6,780 nt of DNA from positions 1 through 6,780 of the forward strand of contig CAYPIE010000173.1 of assembly GCA_964410665.1 (NCBI GenBank). The letters are read 5' to 3'. Below the pieces are notes generated by a model, which was given only the letters and a program-made list of their open reading frames with translations, searched no databases and was not told the origin of the DNA. Every line of letters starts with the position of its first letter. Position 1 is the first letter of the stretch. Shown piece by piece: positions 5,794 through 6,780 of this stretch. This stretch comes from CAYPIE01 sp964410665. GTDB taxonomy: Bacteria; Planctomycetota; Planctomycetia; Gemmatales; Gemmataceae. A program made the translations under genes and the position numbers.

Positions 5794-6780
5794 TTAACCG
5801 ACTTCGATGCCGCCCAAGAACTGGGTACCGAACGGGAAGAACAGCAACAGCTCTTCGCCGTCGAGGTGGTAACTGTTCACCCGGCCCACCTCGCCGGGAC
5901 CCGCCGCGATGACCAGCTCCCCGATGCCATCGCCATCGGAGTCGGCCACGCCCACCCGCGCCCCGGCAGTCCAGATCTGATCGGGGTCTTCCCAGATCGA
6001 GGTGAAAGCCATGAAGGTCATCAGATCGTTCATGGTGCTGATCTCGACCACCCGGATGTGCGCGGAGCCGCCGATGCCGGGGCCGAGGACGACCTCGTCG
6101 AGTCCATCGCCATTCAGATCGCCGGCGGCGACGTTGACGCCGCCGCGGAAGTTGGGGTCGTAGGCCAAAAATGACTGCAAGTCGGTGCGGCTCAAGGCAT
6201 CGATGACGCGGACATGGGGTCCTCCACCGGGCCCGGCTCCGACAATGAGATCGGAACGTCCATCGCCATTGACATCGCCGGTGGCGACGTTGACGCCACC
6301 GCGGAAGCTATCGGCATAGGCCATGAAGTTGAGCAGCTCGACGACCCTCTGGGTGGTCATGAGCAGGCGTCCATCAAAGACGCGGACATGGGGTCCTCCG
6401 CCGGGCCCGGCTCCGACGACGACATCGTCAAAGCCATCGCCATTGACATCGCCGGCGGCGACGAAGGCTCCGCCGAGAAAGGCGGGATCATAGGCAAAGA
6501 AGCCGAAGACTTCCTGGTTGGAGTTGCCGTCGAAGATCTTGACGTGGGCTCCGCCGCCGGGCCCGGCGACGGTGATGAGCTCGGCGACGCCATCGGCGTT
6601 GAGATCGCCGGCGGTTCCGCGTGCGATGACACCGGTTCCGTAGGGGACGTGGTTGATCTGCTCCGCGCCGTTGAGGGTGTTGACCATCTTGACGACGCCG
6701 TCGTCGGGGGAGCTGGTGCTGACGACGATGGGACGGTTGAAGTTTTGCGAGTCGGTTTCAGGGAGCAAGCCTTGCGGGCC
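5794..6780 (-). CDS. FG-GAP propeller C-terminus of an upstream paralogue (5' end beyond right edge)
   Basis: These are the last 328 codons of a gene whose start lies beyond the right edge. The protein matches residues 757-1084 of the complete gene with one difference, Glu for Val at the position equal to residue 764. It comprises the end of the linker and the whole six-blade FG-GAP propeller with its calcium-type loops. The DNA is identical to the complete gene from 5794 to 6732. Beyond that, 7 of 48 bases differ, five of them silent third-position changes. The upstream part therefore belongs to a diverged paralogue. Whether its head is also a subtilase cannot be seen. An internal TTG at 6768 is not a credible start because the open frame continues through it to the edge. 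Confidence 0.92.
   Translation of the reverse strand, partial: GPQGLLPETDSQNFNRPIVVSTSSPDDGVVKMVNTLNGAEQINHVPYGTGVIARGTAGDLNADGVAELITVAGPGGGAHVKIFDGNSNQEVFGFFAYDPAFLGGAFVAAGDVNGDGFDDVVVGAGPGGGPHVRVFDGRLLMTTQRVVELLNFMAYADSFRGGVNVATGDVNGDGRSDLIVGAGPGGGPHVRVIDALSRTDLQSFLAYDPNFRGGVNVAAGDLNGDGLDEVVLGPGIGGSAHIRVVEISTMNDLMTFMAFTSIWEDPDQIWTAGARVGVADSDGDGIGELVIAAGPGEVGRVNSYHLDGEELLLFFPFGTQFLGGIEVG
5797..6753 (-). repeat. FG-GAP beta-propeller repeats (right-hand gene)
   Basis: Second copy of the propeller-coding repeats described at 2034-2990, with the same blade spacing of 52, 58, 52 and 60 codons. It is identical to the first copy except for the silent change at 6733 near its 5' end. Confidence 0.85.

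Larger units (their letters stand above)
3764..6780. repeat. Tandem duplication, right copy (period 3763 bp)
   Basis: Direct repeat partner of 1-3017 in the same orientation. Perfect identity ends at 6732. The last 48 bases keep only about 85% identity (7 differences) with the reading frame conserved, so the right boundary of the duplicated block lies at about 6732 inside the propeller/linker coding region. Confidence 0.97.

Noticed and set aside
1..6780. Composite transposon or insertion sequence as the cause of the repeat
   Set aside because: No transposase, terminal inverted repeats or target-site duplication is visible, and the boundary lies inside homologous coding sequence, which fits homologous recombination better.

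Overview
The window is GC-rich, bacterial and built almost entirely from one gene family on the minus strand. The N-terminal LEDRTVP motif, the FG-GAP propeller repeats of the type GDVNGDG...GAGPGGGPHVRVFDG, and the subtilase with a large Asp/Asn-rich calcium-type loop point to a planctomycete, most likely a Gemmata-like genus. This placement is by motif recognition, not by database search.

Layout, right to left in the direction of transcription. (1) 6780-5794 is the 3' end of an upstream gene, 328 residues of FG-GAP propeller; its front lies beyond the right edge. (2) 5793-5286 is a 508-bp spacer with a hairpin terminator, an AT-rich promoter-like stretch and a leader with a Shine-Dalgarno sequence. 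(3) 5285-2031 is one complete gene of 1084 codons. It encodes a LEDRTVP export-type N-terminus, a prodomain, a kexin-like S8 subtilase with complete Asp/His/Ser triad, a P (proprotein-convertase) domain, a cadherin-like domain and a six-blade FG-GAP propeller. (4) 2030-1523 is the same 508-bp spacer again. (5) 1522-1 is the 5' part of a third gene, identical to the first 507 residues of the complete gene, and it runs off the left edge.

The main observation is a direct tandem duplication with a period of exactly 3763 bp. Bases 1-2969 and 3764-6732 appear identical, including the non-coding spacer. Identity then stops abruptly: the last 48 bases of the window differ from their partners at 7 positions. 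Five of these are silent third-position changes and two fall in a single codon (Val to Glu). A diverged but protein-conserving paralogue therefore joins a freshly homogenised block inside the linker and first propeller blade. The simplest reading is unequal homologous crossover (or gene conversion) between neighbouring paralogues. This would make the complete gene a chimera with the head of one paralogue and the propeller of another. The model predicts that identity to the left continues about 790 bp beyond the window.

The three genes are probably independent transcription units of a tandem family of secreted or cell-surface proteases. Each has its own promoter region and terminator. No RNA gene, mobile element, CRISPR array or plus-strand gene is supported.
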